This document shows positions 1 to 10,051 of a stretch of DNA of 64,000 bases, piece after piece (position 1 is the first letter of the stretch; each line of letters begins with the position of its first letter). A program made the translations under genes and the position numbers. The notes beneath the pieces were generated by a model. The model made no database searches and was not told where the DNA came from. It saw nothing but the letters and a program-made list of their open reading frames with translations. The stretch is from Jaenimonas drosophilae (lineage: Eukaryota; Euglenozoa; Kinetoplastea; Trypanosomatida; Trypanosomatidae), in assembly GCA_030849065.1 (NCBI GenBank), contig JASAON010001612.1, positions 1-64,000 of the forward strand. Direction: 5' to 3'.

Positions 1-370
1 CCAAAATCAAGTCAAGGTATTTAGCTTATTCTTTTTCTTCTTGTGCTCGGTGATACCACGCCGCCCCAATTGTGCATCTTTTTCATGGCGTTGAGCATTG
101 CTTCAACTCTCCATCCGATTCTTTTGCTTTGTGTCGCTTGTTCGCTTTGCTTGCGGATGAAGAGTCGCTTATGTTTGGTTTGCTTTCCATTGCCCAAATC
201 CCGAAATGTGGTGCAATCAACACTTCCTGTTCATCAGCTTACATGTATGCCGCTGTCGCTGCAAGAATGAAGAATCCAAATGTTGTGCCTTTCACTTGTT
301 GATGTACATGTTACCCTAGTCAACACTTAGTCTACTTGCATTCTTCTATATACCTCCGAAAAGCGTGCAC
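1..370. other. Intergenic spacer and 5' leader of first membrane-protein gene
   Basis: I see no convincing gene. Short open frames exist but start at GTG or TTG and read as T-rich low-complexity sequence. A pyrimidine-rich stretch near 28-44 could belong to the 3' end of an upstream transcript or to splicing signals. The last 70 bases are probably the 5' leader of the gene that starts at 371. Confidence 0.6.
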
Positions 371-1354
371 ATGGGTTACTTTAGAGTGCTGTACACCGCC
401 CTCCGGGTGGTTGCAGCACTGTTCCTTCTGACCGCCGCAATTCTGGAGATCGTTATCAATACGACACCACTGGCAACGTCCACAGTGACCGTTGTCATGG
501 AAAGCTTCATGGATATATCCACCATGGAAAGCTACTACTTGTGGTACCTTCAGTTCAACGTTAATGCCCACGATCGCAAGTCGTACTCACCACCAAGCAT
601 CGTGGCCTGTCGCGCGCTGCTCATAATAGCTCTTGTTTCTAGTGTCATTTCACTTGGTGTTGCAACACACGGCATTGTGCATCATTGGGGACAGTCTGTT
701 GTTACTCCACGCACAAATGTGCTGCTCTATACTTGCATCACCCTATCATGTGTCGCGCTCATGGTGCTGGTCGGCTTCACCATATGCTTCAACGCTTTCT
801 TCCGCTATTCCAATAAAATTGCGCCAGACAGCTCTGGGCCGCTGCAGATTCATGTAACACTCTCATGGAGCGTTGGTCTAAAGTGCGCCGTGGTGGCAAC
901 GGTCTTCTGCTTCATGTCAACAATCTTGGACTGCATAGTTCTGCGTCTATCCAACAAGATGGAAATGGTTGAAGCACTTCCACACGAAGGGCGTAACGAC
1001 GAACAGCATTGGGAGCAGCAGCAACCACCACAGACAGGCTTGTCATATGAACAAGGTAGTTGGTCGTATGAACGGCCTATGAATGAGCAGCTGGAACCAG
1101 CTTATGGTGAACAGTTGGACCAACCACCCCCACAGGCTTCGTATGGAGAATCTGTAGGTCGGCAGGTGGAGCCAACCGACAGAGATGAGTTGGATCAACC
1201 GCCTCCACAAGTGGCTCCGTCGTATGAACAGTCTGTAGGACAGCAGTCGGAAAAAGTTGATGGGGATGAGTTGCAACAGCCAGCCCCACCACCACCAGGT
1301 GGCACAACTTCGAAGTCTGAGGAATACGACGATATTCCGCCTGCTGGAGAGTAG
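371..1354 (+). CDS. Amastin-like four-transmembrane protein, repeat-tailed (copy 1)
   Basis: Predicted surface or membrane protein of 327 residues. Hydrophobic segments lie at about residues 8-30, 78-103, 117-142 and 168-192, giving the TM-loop-TM-TM-loop-TM layout of amastins and claudin-like proteins. The first outer loop carries YYLWYLQF (55-62) followed by Y-S-P-P-S and A-C-R-A-L-L-I, motifs shared with the three genes downstream. The canonical amastin signature (a C..TLWG..C type block) is absent, so the family label rests on topology. After TM4 comes a hydrophilic tail of about 130 residues rich in Gln, Pro, Glu and Tyr, with two 27-residue direct repeats. The ATG at 371 is preferred over a GTG six bases upstream. 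It is the most divergent of the four. Function unknown; trypanosomatid amastins are surface glycoproteins often controlled through the 3'UTR. Confidence 0.75.
   Translation: MGYFRVLYTALRVVAALFLLTAAILEIVINTTPLATSTVTVVMESFMDISTMESYYLWYLQFNVNAHDRKSYSPPSIVACRALLIIALVSSVISLGVATHGIVHHWGQSVVTPRTNVLLYTCITLSCVALMVLVGFTICFNAFFRYSNKIAPDSSGPLQIHVTLSWSVGLKCAVVATVFCFMSTILDCIVLRLSNKMEMVEALPHEGRNDEQHWEQQQPPQTGLSYEQGSWSYERPMNEQLEPAYGEQLDQPPPQASYGESVGRQVEPTDRDELDQPPPQVAPSYEQSVGQQSEKVDGDELQQPAPPPPGGTTSKSEEYDDIPPAGE
1139..1300 (+). repeat. Two tandem 81-bp in-frame repeats in the tail of copy 1
   Basis: Units 1139-1219 and 1220-1300 are each 27 codons and start Ser-Tyr-(Gly/Glu)-(Glu/Gln)-Ser-Val-Gly. Each ends in a [DE]-E-L-x-Q-P-rich block. 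A partial copy of the same Y-G-E-Q-L-D-Q-P-P-P-Q pattern lies just upstream, at about 1103-1138. Confidence 0.8.
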
Positions 1355-2312
1355 GTTGCTACGCGAGTTAGTAGCTGATTAGTTGTCATGGGAGGTATTG
1401 ATTGTTTGTGCTCGGTAACGGACTGCATTGAATGTTGTTACTTTTCTTTTTTTTACTTCGAGTCAGAGTGTGTGGGTTCGTGTGAAGTCGTTGGCACTGA
1501 AGGCGTACCTGTCGTACGTGACTGGGGCCTTTTTTAGGTTGTTGCTCCGTCTTGTTTAGTCAGTTGGTACGCAGCACGTCACTCATCACATCTGTATAGT
1601 GAAGAATCCTTGTTTCATGGTGTATGTGGTGGTTATTGAGAGTGGCTTTGCTCCCCCCTGGTTGCACTGGATTTTATATTCTTGACAACGGAATAGAAGC
1701 CACAGTGTCCAACTCCTCGACCGCACCGATACAGCCATTCTCACTTCTTTATGTTGACTTCTTTTTCGGCCTATTCCGTCGGCCTATTTCATCTCCAGCG
1801 TTCAAGGATGGTGCTCTAGTTTCCAATCCTAACTTAGCGATGTCTATGTTTTGCTGTGTATCACATAAAACCCCTTGATGGAGAAATGCATCGTAAAGTC
1901 TACGTCCTTGTTCCGTTACTTCCCCCCCCCTCTCTCTATATACATTTCGCGATAGGGCTGAGTGTTGGCCACTGGATGACTCTCTGTCCGCTTTCTTTTG
2001 CTCGTTCGACTACTGTGACCATTTTGGTAAGTCTTCCCACCTTCGCTCAGTCGTACTCATACACAACATCAATTCTTTATATCTATCCTGCTGGGAGCAT
2101 GTACTGGTACTGGTACTCTCCCACGATGGTATTATTTGCCGGAGTCGTAACCCCCCAACCTTTCTTCCTGGTTTCCCATCTGAAGTCTTTTCGATAGTGA
2201 TCCTTCTTCTCTCTTGTAGATCGCCCTCCACAAGTTCAATTTTCATTCGTTAGTGTGAGCAGTACAGAGCCACCTACTTCTAGCCGTAACATTTTTGTTC
2301 TCTTTTGCCATC
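1355..2312. other. Intergenic region between membrane-protein copies 1 and 2
   Basis: Probably the 3'UTR of copy 1 and the 5' leader of copy 2. It holds T-rich and C-rich runs (1441-1456, 1921-1936) and a pyrimidine tract with AG at 2219. An 84-codon ATG frame at 1624-1878 has no recognisable features and I do not call it a gene. Confidence 0.6.
2201..2219 (+). promoter_or_regulatory. Probable spliced-leader acceptor (polypyrimidine tract plus AG)
   Basis: A pyrimidine tract ends in TTGTAG at 2219. No ATG occurs between it and the ATG at 2313, which supports that start. Position inferred from sequence only. Confidence 0.5.
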
Positions 2313-3230
2313 ATGCTCGCCAAACCATGGGTCTTCCAGGCGATCATCGCTGGATTCTTAACCATCTTTGTGGGTCTCTCCATTGCGATTAACTTTGTCA
2401 TCATGGCACAGTACAAGGTATCAGCCCTCAGCACGGAAATAACAACCAAGTACTATCTCTGGTACTACAAGTTCTCAGAGGTACCCTCCGAGGTCTACGA
2501 CAACCACCATTTCACCTACTCCCCATCTGCCATTGTGGCGTCTAGGGTCATGCTAATCATGACAACTGTTTTTGGCGCACTGGCTTTGGTGTCCATGCTG
2601 CCGGTACTGATTGCCCAGGTCAAGGCGAGTCAGCAAGGAGATGGCCATGAGCAGGCCCCCATTACACGTGGCCTCGCCATAAGCGTCATCACGTCCTTCT
2701 CCTGCATCTTGCTGGCCACGGTACTCCTCATCGCCATGACCATCACTTTTTCCGTCTACTTCTTCACCAATAACAATGGAGAGGCCACAAATGGGGTGCT
2801 TTTCATGACGTGGATTGCAGAGTGGAAAATTGGCCTGCGCATGTGCATCGTAACGATCGCCATTGGCGGGGCCATTTCCTTCATCTTCATCTTTGCGCTG
2901 TACTTTGCACTTCAGAAGAAGGGCAACAACGCCAATGTGGACTCTGCCCCTGACCCGCTGCAGAGTGGCGGCCAGCCTCTCATGTACCCTTCCGCGGAGC
3001 AGCCCCCCGCTGGTTACGCAGCCTATCCACAAAGCAATTGCCAGCAGCCGGCTTACGGGATGCCACAGGCCTACGCAGCCCCTCCGGTTTATGGTGGACA
3101 GCAGAGCTACGGTGCTCCACCACAAGAGGCATACGTTGGGCACGTAACCTACAACAACTACTTCCCCCAGGAAAATACGGCACCAACTCAGCAGCCCTAC
3201 CCAAATGCCAAGCCAGGCTACAGTTACTAA
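2313..3230 (+). CDS. Amastin-like four-transmembrane protein (copy 2)
   Basis: Predicted 305-residue membrane protein of the same family as 371-1354. TM helices lie at about 9-30, 77-101, 120-147 and 175-200. The outer loop has YYLWYYKF (47-54), then F-T-Y-S-P-S-A-I-V-A-S-R-V-M-L-I leading into TM2. Ahead of TM4 is the shared block W-I-A-E-W-K-I-G-L-R-M-C. The tail of about 100 residues is rich in Tyr, Pro, Gln and Ala (many A-Y and Q-Q pairs) and looks disordered. The start is the first ATG after the acceptor at 2219; in-frame TTG codons upstream are not used. The canonical amastin cysteine signature is missing. It is likely a surface or flagellar-pocket membrane protein, but its ligand and role are unknown. 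Confidence 0.78.
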   Translation: MLAKPWVFQAIIAGFLTIFVGLSIAINFVIMAQYKVSALSTEITTKYYLWYYKFSEVPSEVYDNHHFTYSPSAIVASRVMLIMTTVFGALALVSMLPVLIAQVKASQQGDGHEQAPITRGLAISVITSFSCILLATVLLIAMTITFSVYFFTNNNGEATNGVLFMTWIAEWKIGLRMCIVTIAIGGAISFIFIFALYFALQKKGNNANVDSAPDPLQSGGQPLMYPSAEQPPAGYAAYPQSNCQQPAYGMPQAYAAPPVYGGQQSYGAPPQEAYVGHVTYNNYFPQENTAPTQQPYPNAKPGYSY

Positions 3231-4420
3231 GTTGTGTGCTCCCGTCAGCACCAACATCTTAAGGGGGGGGGGCGTACTGTGCCGTGGGACCTCTGGATGA
3301 GTCGCGGGGCCAACACTATCGAGGCATCTCCTTCACCTTTTTTTTCTATGCTGTTGATGATACGTTGTGCTTCGTATTTTCTGTTTGTACCTCCCTATCT
3401 ATCTCAGAAACAACCCCAATTGGCAGCGGAAAGGGGCATCTTGACGGAGCCTTCCACCACATAACATGGGAAGAGAAGTGGTTCGAGCTTCTGATGAGCG
3501 AGCGCGGAGGGGGGGGGTGCGTCAGTCGCCGCTATCATCTTCCTTCCATACCTCAGCATCCGCAACAACACTCACCATTGCCGCTGCCATTCCTCGAGCC
3601 TACCTCACTCAAAAACATGTCTGTTTTAGTCCCCACAGCCACGCACCATGCAGCAGGCTGGGGGGCGTAGATAGGGGTGCCTCTGTTTCATGCTAGCGTA
3701 GTGGTACAACGCTTCACACCTTTCCAATCCGTGGCTCAATGAAGATCTACCACTTCCAGACATGCAGCTGAGACACCAATCTTTATTCGATTTCGTTGTT
3801 GTTCTTTTGGTACGTTGTTGTTTCTTCTTTCTTGCTAGTGTGGACGTGTTCGACCCATGTCAATGGGCCTGGGAGTGAGGAGAGAGGTTCCCTGTTGTTG
3901 CCTCGTGGTCAGCACAAAATCCCGCTCCTCCCCCCTTCTCCACCTAAAATTTCCTACGGGGCTATCGACGCCGAGCTCTCCGCATGACGTAGTCCTGTTC
4001 TGATTTTTTTTCTTTTCTCACAATAAAACAAGCAATCTTTGTGCTCATGTTGTTGGTTGTGTAGCGGAGGTGGAGCTTGATCGTGGTGGGTGTGTGGAAT
4101 ACTGTTTCCTTTGCTCCCAGCTAAGTGCTTGTAGCTTCCCCATCTTTACGACCCATCACCGCCACGACCTCAGCGACTGGTGTGGATACGGTTTCCCGTG
4201 CGTGGTCAATCTCAATGTACACAACAGTGACAACAAACCTTTTTGTATCAATCACCGCGTACTGCTTAACCATGCTATTTCTGTTTCACCTTTTTAAAAA
4301 ACTCTTTCTTTCCATGTATGACCGCACTGTTCTTCACCATCAGCGCATTTAGAGTACAGATTGCCATCACAACCACACTTCACTTTTTTTTTATAGGTAC
4401 CTTTGGTATTTCGTTTCACC
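3231..4420. other. Intergenic region between copies 2 and 3
   Basis: About 1.2 kb without a credible gene. It has G-runs near 3263-3272 and 3508-3516, several pyrimidine-rich blocks (3335-3350, 3780-3835, 4003-4020) and a tRNA-like D-arm around 3695-3711 that does not extend to a full tRNA. Probably a long 3'UTR of copy 2 plus the leader of copy 3. Confidence 0.55.
4383..4396 (+). promoter_or_regulatory. Probable spliced-leader acceptor
   Basis: A run of nine T after a C leads to ATAG at 4396, 24 bases before the ATG at 4421. No other ATG lies between. Confidence 0.5.
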
Positions 4421-5305
4421 ATGGTCATGCCCCTCATGCAGCCGTGGATGATCCAGCTGCTGCTGGCTTTCCTCCTCGCCCTCTTTGTGGGACTTGCCAT
4501 TGGCGTGAATTTTAGCCTCATGGCAACTTATAAGATCTCCGGGAAGGGGGAAACCATTGACACTCGCTTTCATCTCTGGTACTTCCAGTTCTACGACTCC
4601 ACCTCCAACATTGTGGATGCGTCACACCTATCCTATACACCAAGGGCCGTCGTGGCTTCCCGTGTGTTGCTCATCATGGCCATTGCCGTGGCGTTTGCGG
4701 CCTTTTTGGTGGACGTGACGGTGCTTGTGACGCAGCAGCTCCTGCGGCCGGACACGTCTGCCGATTCCACCTGGGCCGCCCTCATGGACCAACTTAAGCG
4801 CTGGTTTGGTGTGGCGTTGGTGGCAGCCTGCACCTGCAGTTGCCTTGCCACGGTACTCCTCCTTGCCATGACCATCACATACACCCAGTACCTCTCCAGT
4901 ACGTATGGGGCCTACACAGCCGACGGCTACGCCTACAGTTGGACTATTGATTGGGAAGTTGGGTTTCGTATCTGCATTGCCGCCCTCGTAGATGGTGCGA
5001 TTGTTTCATGCTTCTTGTTGGCCTCCGTCTGCGCGCAGTTCCGTTCCACCGATGAGGTGTTGGCCCCTGCTCCCACTGTGCAGGTCGGCCAGCCACTGGA
5101 GTACCGCGCTCCAGCACTGGAGATGGCCTCCAGGCCTCCCACCTCTGGCAGTGTGGGTGGAGCCACCGCAAGCGCACGAGGAGGAGATGGAGATGCCAGC
5201 TACTACCCTGGTGGGGCGATACAGCCCTACGTGCAGCCCGCGGATGGAGTACCCTTCTCGTCCGGTGGCTGGGAGCCTCCACACCCCTCTGCCACAAGTA
5301 CGTAA
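4421..5305 (+). CDS. Amastin-like four-transmembrane protein (copy 3)
   Basis: Predicted 294-residue membrane protein, third member of the tandem family. It has four hydrophobic segments in the same order. The outer loop carries F-H-L-W-Y-F-Q-F, then L-S-Y-T-P-R-A-V-V-A-S-R-V-L-L-I before TM2. Between TM3 and TM4 is W-T-I-D-W-E-V-G-F-R-I-C, matching copies 2 and 4. TM3 holds V-L-L-L-A-M-T-I-T, nearly identical to copy 2. The tail is about 85 residues, rich in Gly, Ala, Pro and Ser. A second in-frame ATG follows two codons after the first, so the exact start is uncertain by two residues. Function unknown. Confidence 0.78.
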   Translation: MVMPLMQPWMIQLLLAFLLALFVGLAIGVNFSLMATYKISGKGETIDTRFHLWYFQFYDSTSNIVDASHLSYTPRAVVASRVLLIMAIAVAFAAFLVDVTVLVTQQLLRPDTSADSTWAALMDQLKRWFGVALVAACTCSCLATVLLLAMTITYTQYLSSTYGAYTADGYAYSWTIDWEVGFRICIAALVDGAIVSCFLLASVCAQFRSTDEVLAPAPTVQVGQPLEYRAPALEMASRPPTSGSVGGATASARGGDGDASYYPGGAIQPYVQPADGVPFSSGGWEPPHPSATST

Positions 5306-5754
5306 CAACACAAATTCGTATAAGGACAAAAGAACACCCACCCACTCAGCTCCCCTTAAACACCCCTCATCTGCTTTTCTCTCTCTTCAGCTTCCGCTGC
5401 GCTGTTGTGCGTGGTGGGTAAAAATGAGGCGTGCTTGGTGTGTGAGAAAGTTCGCTGAGATTGATTGTTGCAGAATTGGCCATCCTTCTGGTCGAACACG
5501 TCAAGCATGTGTTTTTTCTCGGTGTCAATGCTACTCACCACTCCTCTTCATGTTCTTTGTTTTTTTTTTGTGTCTGCGTTGACCAGACCAAGCGAATTTC
5601 ATCACCTCTCTCTATCCCGTCCTTTGACTTCCTTCATTACTGTTGCCTCTCATCTCCACTACTGCATCCATCGCCTCCCTGACTCTCATACACTTTTTCT
5701 CATGATGGAAGGATTCCACGTGGTGGATTAGTTGTTCGCTCGGCTGGCATCGTC
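5306..5754. other. Intergenic region between copies 3 and 4
   Basis: T-rich spacer with pyrimidine tracts near 5558-5572 and 5607-5675. No gene seen. It likely contains the poly(A) and splice-acceptor signals for the flanking genes. Confidence 0.55.
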
Positions 5755-6552
5755 ATGAAGACCAACAGCCACTACATTATTCAGGCACTCTTGGCAACGG
5801 CGATTGCGTCCTTTGTGGCCCTCGCGCTTGGCATCAACTTTGTGCAGCTTGCAGAATACAACGTCTTCGCATCCGACGGCATAGCTGAAACGAAGTTGTT
5901 CTTGTGGTACTACACCTTTGTGATTGTTCCATCGGACCACATTGATAATCACCATCACTCCTACTCTCCGTCGAGGGCCGTGGCAAGTCGCGTACTGCTG
6001 ATCTTCTCGCTGGTGGTTGGCGCAATCGCCCTTGTGTCGCTTCTGACGTACATCATCCTGCAGCCGGCAAAGAACCGCACGGCATCCCCACTAGGCTCTC
6101 ACACTTCCTCCTTCTTCCTTGGAGCAGGAGTGCTTCTACTGTGCTCTATTGTGTGTTTATTCATTTCAGCAGTGATGTTGCTCGCCATGACCTGCGTCTA
6201 TGCGCACTACGTCTCTACCATCCACACCAGACAGACGGCGTACATCCACAGCTGGACCTCAGAGTGGAAGGATGGACTGCGCATGTGTGTGGCCGCAACC
6301 GTCATTGGCGGTGTAACAACCTTTTGCTTATTGATGTACTGGTGGCTCATGCGAGCACCAGAGGTTGACGAGGCTGAGGCGGGTCCACAGCAAACCGCCA
6401 TGGGGCACCCACTGGACTACCACGCGGAGTACCCCGTTGCCCTCCCTAATCAGGGTCCTAACACCATGTACCAGATGCCCACTGCAGCCCAGGCATGTGC
6501 CAATGGGGCGTGGCTGCCGCCAATTGTGGAGGAAGATCAGCTCGCACACTAG
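5755..6552 (+). CDS. Amastin-like four-transmembrane protein (copy 4)
   Basis: Predicted 265-residue membrane protein, fourth and shortest of the tandem family. The outer loop carries L-F-L-W-Y-Y-T-F, then H-S-Y-S-P-S-R-A-V-A-S-R-V-L-L-I leading into TM2. W-T-S-E-W-K-D-G-L-R-M-C precedes TM4, as in copies 2 and 3. The tail is only about 55 residues and lacks the Q/Y-rich repeats of copies 1 and 2, but keeps a G-H-P-L-D-Y-like segment comparable to G-Q-P-L-E-Y in copy 3 and G-Q-P-L-M-Y in copy 2. Duplication followed by divergence of loops and tails is the simplest history. Function unknown. Confidence 0.78.
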   Translation: MKTNSHYIIQALLATAIASFVALALGINFVQLAEYNVFASDGIAETKLFLWYYTFVIVPSDHIDNHHHSYSPSRAVASRVLLIFSLVVGAIALVSLLTYIILQPAKNRTASPLGSHTSSFFLGAGVLLLCSIVCLFISAVMLLAMTCVYAHYVSTIHTRQTAYIHSWTSEWKDGLRMCVAATVIGGVTTFCLLMYWWLMRAPEVDEAEAGPQQTAMGHPLDYHAEYPVALPNQGPNTMYQMPTAAQACANGAWLPPIVEEDQLAH

Positions 6553-7468
6553 CTCACGTTTCATCGTCACAATGTGTTTTGGCATACTATTGATTTGTTG
6601 GTGTGGAAAGGAACTGTGTGCCCCCCTCATCATGTTCCTCCTTCTGTACGTGTGTGGAGTGAACGCAAGTCTTCTCCGCCACCACAATCCCAGCAAATAC
6701 TTGATGAAGGATAAAGAAAAGATTAAGAGTGGCCTTTTCCCTCCTCTTCGGCCCTCCACCAGTGATGCAAATCCATCGCACTCTTTTTTTTGTATTCGTT
6801 TCATTTCCTTTGCCGTTCTGCCATAGTCGTCGTTGCAGTTGCTCGTGAGTTGATGGTGGTCACCATGCTCCACACTCAGCCCGCTAAATTCCTTTGTTTG
6901 CTGAATAAGTAGGATGAGTGGCGCTCTCGTGTTCTTTTTTTTGCTGTAGTTCACTTGCGTGGTTGTGTGGGTTATACAAGGAGGCTCCGTTGTTTTGTCA
7001 GCTTGGCTACTGTTGCCTTACGTTGTGCTTCCAATATGCAGATGTTCTACTACGATTTTTTTTCTTCATCTTTTTATTTATTTTCTGCGGTGGCGGCTGC
7101 CACCCAGCCTTCTACCCCTCCTCTCAAGACTGCCAATGATAGAGGATTCTGTTTTCTATCTTCTCATTTCAGCCTGGCACTGCCTCCCCTTCATGAGATA
7201 CGCAAATATGCAGAACCACACTTCTTGAATGCTTCTGTGGTGCTCGCAGATGAACATCTCCTGAGCCCCATGAAACTATACCCCCACTTTCCATTCTCAT
7301 CTATGTGATTCATTGTTTTTTGGTTGGTAGGAGCACCATCGTCTGCCACAGAGCAGTACGAACGTGTGTGTGCTATCCAATTAGTGAACTCAGCCCACGC
7401 ATACGCAACACTCTGAAGCGTTTTCCTCTCACAGCAAACATCAAGCATTCAGCAGTATCACTTCCACC
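6553..7468. other. Intergenic region before the DHHC gene
   Basis: About 0.9 kb of T-rich and mixed sequence (T-runs at 6785-6791, 6936-6943, 7056-7080). No supported gene. Probably the 3'UTR of copy 4 and the leader of the next gene. Confidence 0.55.
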
Positions 7469-8875
7469 ATGTACACGTCACGGAGAGAAGCCTTTTGGAT
7501 TCCATTAACCCGTGCGGGAAGCCTGCTGATTCTTGGTGTTGGTATAGCTCTCGTGGTCTTTTGTACCATGGTGATCATCGCGGGCGCATGCCCGTGTTTG
7601 GCCGTAGCGAAACCATCCAGGAAGCTTCATCATGCATATAACTGTACTCTCTACGCCTCAGCCATTGTGGCTGGAGCTAGTTTGTTGTGGAACTACGTGG
7701 GTGCTGCCTCTCTCTCCCTCCGTATTGGTGCAAAACCGCCACAAAACACGCAAGCTCGCACCAAATTGCCCGAGGGAGCTTTTCATCACATTGGCCGCCT
7801 CTCCTCCATGGTAGCAGCACACCTACTGTGGCCATGGGTGGCTCCGGTTCCTGTACCGCCATGCACCATGGCTGACCTACATGAGCTGGAGCGCATCGCC
7901 TGTGAGGCAGAACAGCTGAATGAAGGCCAACGCAGAGCACTGCTCTTACATCAGCCACGTCGCTTTTGTGAGTCGTGCCAGCGAATCAAGGCACCCCGTG
8001 AGCATCATTGCAGTATCTGCGGGACGTGTGTGGTGAAGCGCGATCATCACTGCCCATGGATCAACAACTGCGTCGATGCGGGCAACCAGCGCCTCTTCAC
8101 GCTCTTCATGGGCTGGCTGTGGTGGAGCACCACCTTGGCCTTCCTCCTCCTTGGCGGCTGCTACCTGCTGGAGTTCCGAATGCGCAGCCGCATCCACAAC
8201 CTCACACAGACCATTCTGGAGCATAAGCATCGCAACGCTGCCGTGTCTGAGGACGCCCTGTGGCAGTTGCAGCAACTTCTTCGCCCAAGTGGATCCTACA
8301 TTCCCGCACGTGGGGTAGAAGGGGCCCAGCTTGTGGGAAGCTCGCTCTCCTTGGTCTGTTTGGTGATTGTGGCCTTCATCTCGTGTGGGTCAGCCACTCT
8401 TCTCTTCATCTCGCGGCCAGCTTGGGCGGAGAACACAACTCCTGTAGAAGAGGCCATCCTGGAGCACAAGCGCCAGCTCTACCGCCTACACTCACCCCAC
8501 TTTTACTATGAAAACCCCTTCAACCTCGGTCTGTGGCGGAACCTCATGGCGCTGCTTGAACCAGCAGATGATTCGGTGTTGGAGTGGTGCGCTCGACGGC
8601 AGAGCTCTGTGTTGGGGAAGCTACATAAGCCACGGCGCAGCGATGAAGCCGAGCTGCAAGGCTTGTGGTCTGGTGATGATCGTGTGCGGCTGCCACAAGT
8701 TATGTTTGGTGCAGAGCGCCGACGTGGCTGGTTGTGGAGTTGCTGGTTTGCGGTGCGGGTGCTGTGGCGGGATCTCCTCCCAGCAGCAGGCCTTGTGCTG
8801 TTGGTGATGTGGCCCTCGTTCGGCTTCTCACGTGGAGATGGCATCCACTACCCGATGCTTGCAGCAGTAGGCTGA
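7469..8875 (+). CDS. DHHC-type protein S-palmitoyltransferase
   Basis: Polytopic membrane enzyme of 468 residues that transfers palmitate to cysteines of target proteins. The cysteine-rich domain starts near residue 167 with C-x-x-C and H-H-C-S-I-C-G-T-C blocks and contains D-H-H-C at 192-195, then P-W-I-N-N-C-V. The DHHC cysteine is the acyl acceptor in this family. Two hydrophobic segments precede the domain and two follow it (about 207-235 and 288-313). The post-TM TTxE-like element reads T-T-P-V-E-E. The C-terminal conserved segment [11 protein letters not shown] matches the family's N-P-x-x-x-G-x-x-x-N motif. A further hydrophobic stretch lies near the C-terminus (about 445-462), which is unusual. 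Candidate substrates are acylated membrane proteins, but no link to its neighbours can be shown. Confidence 0.93.
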   Translation: MYTSRREAFWIPLTRAGSLLILGVGIALVVFCTMVIIAGACPCLAVAKPSRKLHHAYNCTLYASAIVAGASLLWNYVGAASLSLRIGAKPPQNTQARTKLPEGAFHHIGRLSSMVAAHLLWPWVAPVPVPPCTMADLHELERIACEAEQLNEGQRRALLLHQPRRFCESCQRIKAPREHHCSICGTCVVKRDHHCPWINNCVDAGNQRLFTLFMGWLWWSTTLAFLLLGGCYLLEFRMRSRIHNLTQTILEHKHRNAAVSEDALWQLQQLLRPSGSYIPARGVEGAQLVGSSLSLVCLVIVAFISCGSATLLFISRPAWAENTTPVEEAILEHKRQLYRLHSPHFYYENPFNLGLWRNLMALLEPADDSVLEWCARRQSSVLGKLHKPRRSDEAELQGLWSGDDRVRLPQVMFGAERRRGWLWSCWFAVRVLWRDLLPAAGLVLLVMWPSFGFSRGDGIHYPMLAAVG

Positions 8876-9244
8876 GCACTCTATTCCAATGTCTTGTCGA
8901 TTTGGTTTTCGTGTGATGTGAGTTACTCCACATACACACAATTGTTATTTCCACAAAAGAGCATGTTTTTTTTTTGATTCATCAACTCACAAAGACGATC
9001 TGCATTTTCGTTGTTGGCACTGCTGTTCGTACTCTCTCTTACAGCATCAACTCCACTCTCTGCTCCTTCATCCTCCTATATTTTCTTCGCGTAGCGTTAA
9101 CGATTGTTCTTTCGCACCCACAAACGTGAACGCACACATTTCGTCTATACTATATTGGTTTGTGTGTTGTTGTGTTTGTTTCGTGGTGAGTTGAACCTCC
9201 TAGACACAAAATAGATTGGCTGGAAGATCATTGCCCATCACGCA
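8876..9244. other. Intergenic spacer
   Basis: T/TG-rich spacer (8967-8976 T-run, TG repeats near 9160-9185). No gene seen. Confidence 0.55.
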
Positions 9245-10051
9245 ATGCTGCTACTCGTCTTCCATGCCATCCTCTTTGCCCTCATCCTGGCGGCGGTGGT
9301 GGTGCCTATGCTCTTCATTGTGCGACCCGAGGACGTGCACGCCGCACCACCAAGTGTGGGTGAGGCTGACACCAGCTCCCTTTCCGGCTCCGTGAGGCAG
9401 CGCCTCTACATACTCTTTGTGATACCAGCAGGTACCACGCTTCACGGCATTGTGCTCTACTTCACCGTACACCGCTCTATTCGGCAGGTGCAGTACAGGG
9501 CAGAGGCGGTGTGGCTGCAGCTCTTCTGGAGATGCCAACAGGCTGACTTGTTGGAGGCAGCAGCACACAGTGCCGTTGTGGCCGCCTCTCAGGCGGACCA
9601 CACTGTAGGAGGTGATGATGTCGGCGTGGATTCATCCGCCGCACCCCTTCGACGATCCCGCACGAGCTTCGCCCGCTTCACCGTGGATCAATCGCACCTT
9701 ACGCAGCGGGCAGAGGATCTTCGACAGCGCGCGCGACCAGATTCGGTGCGTGCAGATGTGTACGCTGGCTCAGCCCTCTTTCCAGAGCTGAAACGCCTTC
9801 GTGAGGCGGTGGAGGCGACGGTGTTCGAGCCTGTTTCCCACACCGAAGCAAAGTACATGGCCGCCATGGATGAACACTACGGGCCAATGACGGTAGCTGC
9901 ACACAACCAATCCCGAACGTTGCAGCGCGGTGGGTGGCAACAACAACAACAACAACGACGAGCGGCATCTGCTCCACCACTGCTCATCCCTGCGTCCAAC
10001 CACGCTGGCGCAACCATCGTCGTCGCAAGGGATGATCCCACACCACTGTGA
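9245..10051 (+). CDS. Hypothetical two-TM membrane protein
   Basis: I do not recognise this 268-residue protein. An N-terminal hydrophobic segment (about 1-27) could be a signal anchor. A second lies at about 55-78. A charged, helix-prone region follows (about 80-215, with many Arg, Glu and Ala) and ends in a short Gln run (around residues 233-238, coded by CAA repeats) and a Pro/Ala-rich tail. If both segments span the membrane, the long C-terminal part is cytosolic. The next gene also encodes two adjacent TM helices followed by a long soluble region, so the two may share a membrane compartment; that is only an inference from layout. Confidence 0.75.
   Translation: MLLLVFHAILFALILAAVVVPMLFIVRPEDVHAAPPSVGEADTSSLSGSVRQRLYILFVIPAGTTLHGIVLYFTVHRSIRQVQYRAEAVWLQLFWRCQQADLLEAAAHSAVVAASQADHTVGGDDVGVDSSAAPLRRSRTSFARFTVDQSHLTQRAEDLRQRARPDSVRADVYAGSALFPELKRLREAVEATVFEPVSHTEAKYMAAMDEHYGPMTVAAHNQSRTLQRGGWQQQQQQRRAASAPPLLIPASNHAGATIVVARDDPTPL

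Noticed and set aside
1624..1878. 84-codon ATG frame between membrane-protein copies 1 and 2
   Set aside because: No recognisable features, T-rich composition like surrounding UTR, no clear acceptor.
3688..3760. tRNA-like element: an A-box-like TAGCGTAGTGG with a perfect 4-bp D-stem (GCGT/ACGC)
   Set aside because: No matching anticodon stem, B box or acceptor pairing follows, so it is not a tRNA. At most a fragment or chance.
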